DNA of 8,588 bases from Planctomycetota bacterium (GTDB lineage: Bacteria; Planctomycetota; UBA1135; UBA2386): positions 1 through 8,588 of the forward strand of contig QJVU01000635.1 of assembly GCA_003235605.1 (NCBI GenBank). The letters are read 5' to 3'. The position numbers were made by a program, and so were the translations under genes. Positions 6,536 to 8,588 of the stretch are shown one piece after another (the first letter of the stretch is position 1; every line of letters starts with the position of its first letter). The notes under the pieces were generated by a model. It was not told where the DNA came from, ran no database searches, and was given only the letters and a program-made list of their open reading frames with translations.

Positions 6536-6835
6536 ATGGGCGACAACCAGGACCACTCACCCCGCGTGGACCTCGTGGAGCGCAACGAAGATGGATCCCT
6601 CACGAAGGAGACCATCAAGCGGGCCATGAAGGCGTTTCGCAAGCGCTTGAAGCTGATGCGCCTCGACGAGGAGTCCCGCCTCGGGCACGACGCAATGACC
6701 AAGGGGGTGAAGTCCACGATCTGTGCGATCCAGCCACCCGAGCGCTACCCCGCGGAGGTCTGGGAGGAGTTGGCCGACCGCGGACGGCTGCGCCGGGTGG
6801 AGCAGGGGCTCTACGAGATCGTGGATACGGGGTGA
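6536..6835 (+). CDS. Conserved hypothetical protein, 99 residues (planctomycete-like)
   Basis: A small, highly charged, probably cytoplasmic protein with no signal peptide or membrane segment. Residues about 22-45 form a basic helix (KETIKRAMKAFRKRLKLMRL), followed by DEESRLGHDAMTKGVKS and then a C-terminal segment, PPERYPAEVWEELADRGRLR, ending in GLYEIVDTG. The central block matches my memory of a conserved uncharacterised protein of Planctomycetes and related phyla. The C-terminal part, EVWEELADRGRL...GLYEIV, looks like a small winged-helix or recognition-helix arrangement, so nucleic-acid binding is possible but unproven. The ATG at 6536 is the natural start: a -10-like TATCAT ends 7 bases before it. 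It diverges from the broken oxidoreductase, and its stop is only 7 bases from the end of another gene remnant on the opposite strand. That it is intact between two remnants suggests it is under selection. Confidence 0.75.
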   Translation: MGDNQDHSPRVDLVERNEDGSLTKETIKRAMKAFRKRLKLMRLDEESRLGHDAMTKGVKSTICAIQPPERYPAEVWEELADRGRLRRVEQGLYEIVDTG

Positions 6836-6842
6836 ACCGGTC

Positions 6843-6971
6843 CTAGTGGCCCACCAGGATCCGGCCGTAGTTGCTCGTCGTCAGGCCCAGGTTGTTTCCC
6901 TGTGGCCGGTCGAAGGGCGCGAACTGCGTGTGGAGACGGGACACCGCCTCGTCGCGGGAGGCGAGGTTGTC
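6843..6971 (-). pseudogene. 3' remnant of an unidentified protein gene
   Basis: The last 42 codons before a TAG stop at 6845-6843 read DNLASRDEAVSRLHTQF then APFDRPQGNNLGLTTSNYG and RILVGH. Third positions are nearly all G or C, a coding pattern that disappears upstream of 6971. The frame hits a TAG about 48 bases further upstream and has no start codon. This is what a gene truncated at its 5' end would leave. I do not recognise the family firmly; the N-rich segment followed by YGRI resembles the C-terminal strand region of some outer-membrane TonB-linked proteins, but the usual final phenylalanine is absent. It ends 7 bases from the stop of the 99-residue gene, in convergent orientation. Confidence 0.4.
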
Positions 6972-7030
6972 TCGCGACGGATGGAGACGAGGGGTTTTGG
7001 TTCGAGTGGCGCTTGCCTCGACCTACCATG

Positions 7031-7036
7031 TATCAT
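7031..7036 (+). promoter_or_regulatory. Possible -10 element for the HEAT-repeat gene
   Basis: TATCAT matches the -10 consensus at five of six bases, inside a short AT-richer patch (7024-7048) in otherwise GC-rich DNA. It would give a leader of roughly 55 bases before the ATG at 7099. A matching -35 hexamer at 17 bases is not seen. Confidence 0.3.
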
Positions 7037-7098
7037 TATCTGGTAGTTCAGGCCGGGACAGCACCGCAACGGGCTGGATAGCCCCTGGCAGGAACACC

Positions 7099-8349
7099 AT
7101 GACTCGCTCCGCCTTCGTGACCCTCCTGCTGGTCCTCGCCTTCGGGTCCGAGGGTGTGTTGGCCCAGAAGCCCTCCGCCAAGGAGTTGGCGAAGAACCTG
7201 CGCAGCCGGGACGCAGCGGTTCGTCTCGAGGCCGCGACCGAACTCGCCGCGCTTGGTCCGGCTGCAGCTCCGGCGGCTGCAGCTCTCTACCGGGCCCTCG
7301 ACGATGCCAGCCCTGCCATCCGCAAGGCTGCGGCCAAGGCTCTCGGCGCGATCGGCCCGAAAGCCGTCCCCATGGTGCGAAAGGGGCTCCATGATCGAAA
7401 GCGACAGCTCGAGGCCCTCGCGGCGGCCGGGGCGCTTGGCGACGCTGCCGGCCCGCTGATGCCAGACATCCTGAAGCTGTGGCGGCAGGAGACCGTCGAG
7501 ATGCAGAGGGGGATCGAGTCCGCGGTCAAGTTGATCGGTGGACCGGCGCTGCCGTACCTCAGGAAGTCGCTCGCGGATCGGCATGACGCAGCCTACGCGG
7601 CCCAGGCCCTGGGTCAGCTGGGCCCGGCGGCGGCTCCGGCGGTACCGGAGCTGATCGCCCTGCTCCGCCGCCGCGGCGACCTCGGGCAGCCGTACGCAGC
7701 GACCGCGTTGGGCCAGATCCGCGACGCTCGTGCCGTGCCCGCCTTGGGTGAAGCGGTCGCGGGTGGCGTGGGTGCGGATGATCACCTGGAGAGCATCGCC
7801 GTCAACGCGCTCGGTTCGCTGCGGATGATCGGTCCGGATTCCGAGCCCGCCGTCCCGATGATCACCAACGCCCTGAACAGCGCCAAGAGTCCGACTTTGC
7901 GCGCTCGTGCGGCAATGACGCTTGGCAGAATCGGCACCAGCGAGCCAGCAGCGCTGGATGCACTCCGCAACGCAGCGCGGTCGCCCGACAAGTCGGTCGC
8001 GAAGGAAGCCAACGCAGCTCTCGAGATCCTCACGCCACCTCCGGAAGCTTCCGCAGCGACACTCGTTCGGGGCCTGGGGCACCCGAAGGAAGCGATCCGG
8101 ATGCGCGCGCTCGATGCACTTGCGGCCCTCCCGAGGATCTCCGCGGATCTGACGCCGGTGTTGATGAAGCGCATCGAGGGTGACCCGAGCACCGAGGTGC
8201 GCATCAAGTCGATGGTCCTGCTGGGAAGGATCGGCAAGGAAGCGGACCAGGCGCTGCCCGCCCTCGAGCAGCTCGCGAAGGCTGAGGACAAGGAGTTGGC
8301 AGAAGCAGCGCGGGATGCGATTGCGCGGATCTCGGGCAAGGCCAGGTAG
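7099..8349 (+). CDS. Secreted HEAT-repeat protein
   Basis: 416 residues. Residues 1-22 (MTRSAFVTLLLVLAFGSEGVLA) are a signal peptide with likely cleavage VLA|Q. The rest is a continuous series of two-helix HEAT-like units of about 30-40 residues, with the recurring pattern of paired small residues and LG.(I/L)G: for example RLEAATELAALGPAAAPA, RKAAAKALGAIGPKAVP, AAQALGQLGPAAAPAVP, RARAAMTLGRIG, RIKSMVLLGRIG and EAARDAIARI at the end. Such solenoids usually act as protein-binding scaffolds; in Planctomycetes exported HEAT proteins are common, but their partners are mostly unknown. No catalytic motif, membrane anchor or cytochrome CxxCH is present. The frame is open upstream to 6871, but ATG 7099 is chosen because it begins the signal peptide and is preceded by AGGA at a suitable distance. 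After its TAG stop the same frame continues into a transposase remnant. Confidence 0.88.
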   Translation: MTRSAFVTLLLVLAFGSEGVLAQKPSAKELAKNLRSRDAAVRLEAATELAALGPAAAPAAAALYRALDDASPAIRKAAAKALGAIGPKAVPMVRKGLHDRKRQLEALAAAGALGDAAGPLMPDILKLWRQETVEMQRGIESAVKLIGGPALPYLRKSLADRHDAAYAAQALGQLGPAAAPAVPELIALLRRRGDLGQPYAATALGQIRDARAVPALGEAVAGGVGADDHLESIAVNALGSLRMIGPDSEPAVPMITNALNSAKSPTLRARAAMTLGRIGTSEPAALDALRNAARSPDKSVAKEANAALEILTPPPEASAATLVRGLGHPKEAIRMRALDALAALPRISADLTPVLMKRIEGDPSTEVRIKSMVLLGRIGKEADQALPALEQLAKAEDKELAEAARDAIARISGKAR

Positions 8350-8379
8350 CGGCAGCGGGCGTCCGGCTCACGTGCTGAC

Positions 8380-8588
8380 ATGCTCTCCGTGGAGCGGTGG
8401 GCCACCGTGGCGAGACCTCCGCTTGCCGAGGAGGGCCTGTCGGTGAACGAGCGGACCGGCAAGGTGATCTACGGGTTCAGGAGGCCGTTCCGGGATGGCA
8501 GCACGCACGTGGTGCTGGATCCGATGTCGTTCCTGTCGCGACTGGCCGCGCTGGTGCCAGCGCCCAGGATGCACCTGGTGACGTACCA
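8380..8588 (+). pseudogene. IS91-family transposase, C-terminal fragment lacking its 5' part
   Basis: The frame from ATG 8380 stays open to the window end. It contains VARPPLAEEGLSV, KVIYGFRRPFRDGSTHVVLD, PMSFLSRLAALVPAPRMHLV and TY. The order RPPL, then Y-x-x-(K/R)-R-P-(W/F)-R-D-G-(S/T)-T-H-V-V, then LAALVP.PR is the well-known C-terminal block of IS91/IS801-type rolling-circle transposases. Similarity seems to start near 8389. The N-terminal zinc-binding domain and the catalytic tyrosine region are absent because the HEAT-repeat gene ends only 30 bases before the ATG, so the element is truncated on its left side and cannot be active as seen. The right side lies outside the window. No oriIS or terIS end can be identified here. 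Confidence 0.8.

Noticed and set aside
6325..6717. Continuous 211-codon minus-strand frame as one intact protein
   Set aside because: Only the last 80 codons have protein-like character; the upstream part is Arg-rich noise and overlaps the 99-residue plus-strand gene, while the coding signal lies in other frames.
6871..7098. Upstream extension of the HEAT-repeat gene by 76 codons
   Set aside because: It would bury the signal peptide, and the added residues show no HEAT pattern; ATG 7099 has an AGGA upstream.

Overview
The window looks like a piece of a GC-rich genome from the Planctomycetota or a close relative, possibly the marine Saltatorellus/Poly30-type lineages. This rests on recognition by eye: three secreted proteins end in a domain with the pattern GxGCAGS ... 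LPLDLGFLG..GC ... NPAGLVTSN, which I associate with those genomes. A 99-residue conserved protein of a planctomycete-like type and a secreted HEAT-repeat protein fit the same picture. Coding regions have almost all G or C at third codon positions, and few start codons have a Shine-Dalgarno sequence. No database search was possible.

Layout. (1) Positions 1-1035, minus strand: a LigB-type (class III extradiol dioxygenase fold) protein, followed 33 bases later by the first 39 codons of a membrane glycosyltransferase-like protein that runs off the window. The two are probably one transcript. (2) Positions 1036-1240: divergent intergenic region. (3) Positions 1241-5402, plus strand: three complete tandem paralogues of 444, 447 and 437 residues. 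Each has a signal peptide, a central region rich in beta-strand-like segments and a highly conserved C-terminal domain. They are separated by 89 and 80 bases, each with its own possible start signal. (4) Positions 5403-5728: about 326 bases with no convincing gene but a perfect 9-bp hairpin. (5) Positions 5729-6080: a 93-residue unknown protein followed by a very strong intrinsic terminator. (6) Positions 6082-6503, minus strand: a broken CCG-domain iron-sulfur oxidoreductase tail with two apparent frameshifts. (7) Positions 6536-6835, plus strand: the 99-residue conserved unknown, probably leaderless. (8) Positions 6843-6971, minus strand: the 3' tail of another lost gene. (9) Positions 7099-8349, plus strand: a secreted HEAT-repeat protein. 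(10) Position 8380 to the end: the C-terminal part of an IS91-family transposase lacking its 5' end.

How it fits together. Positions 1241-5402 are an expanding family of exported proteins whose N-terminal halves have diverged, including a swap of cysteine pairs, while the C-terminal domains stayed nearly fixed. Positions 6082-8588 look like a scarred, rearranged stretch: two gene remnants, a transposase remnant and intact small genes between them. I see no CRISPR array, tRNA, rRNA or defence system. The most original material is the tandem secreted family and the possible leaderless start signals shared by several of its genes.
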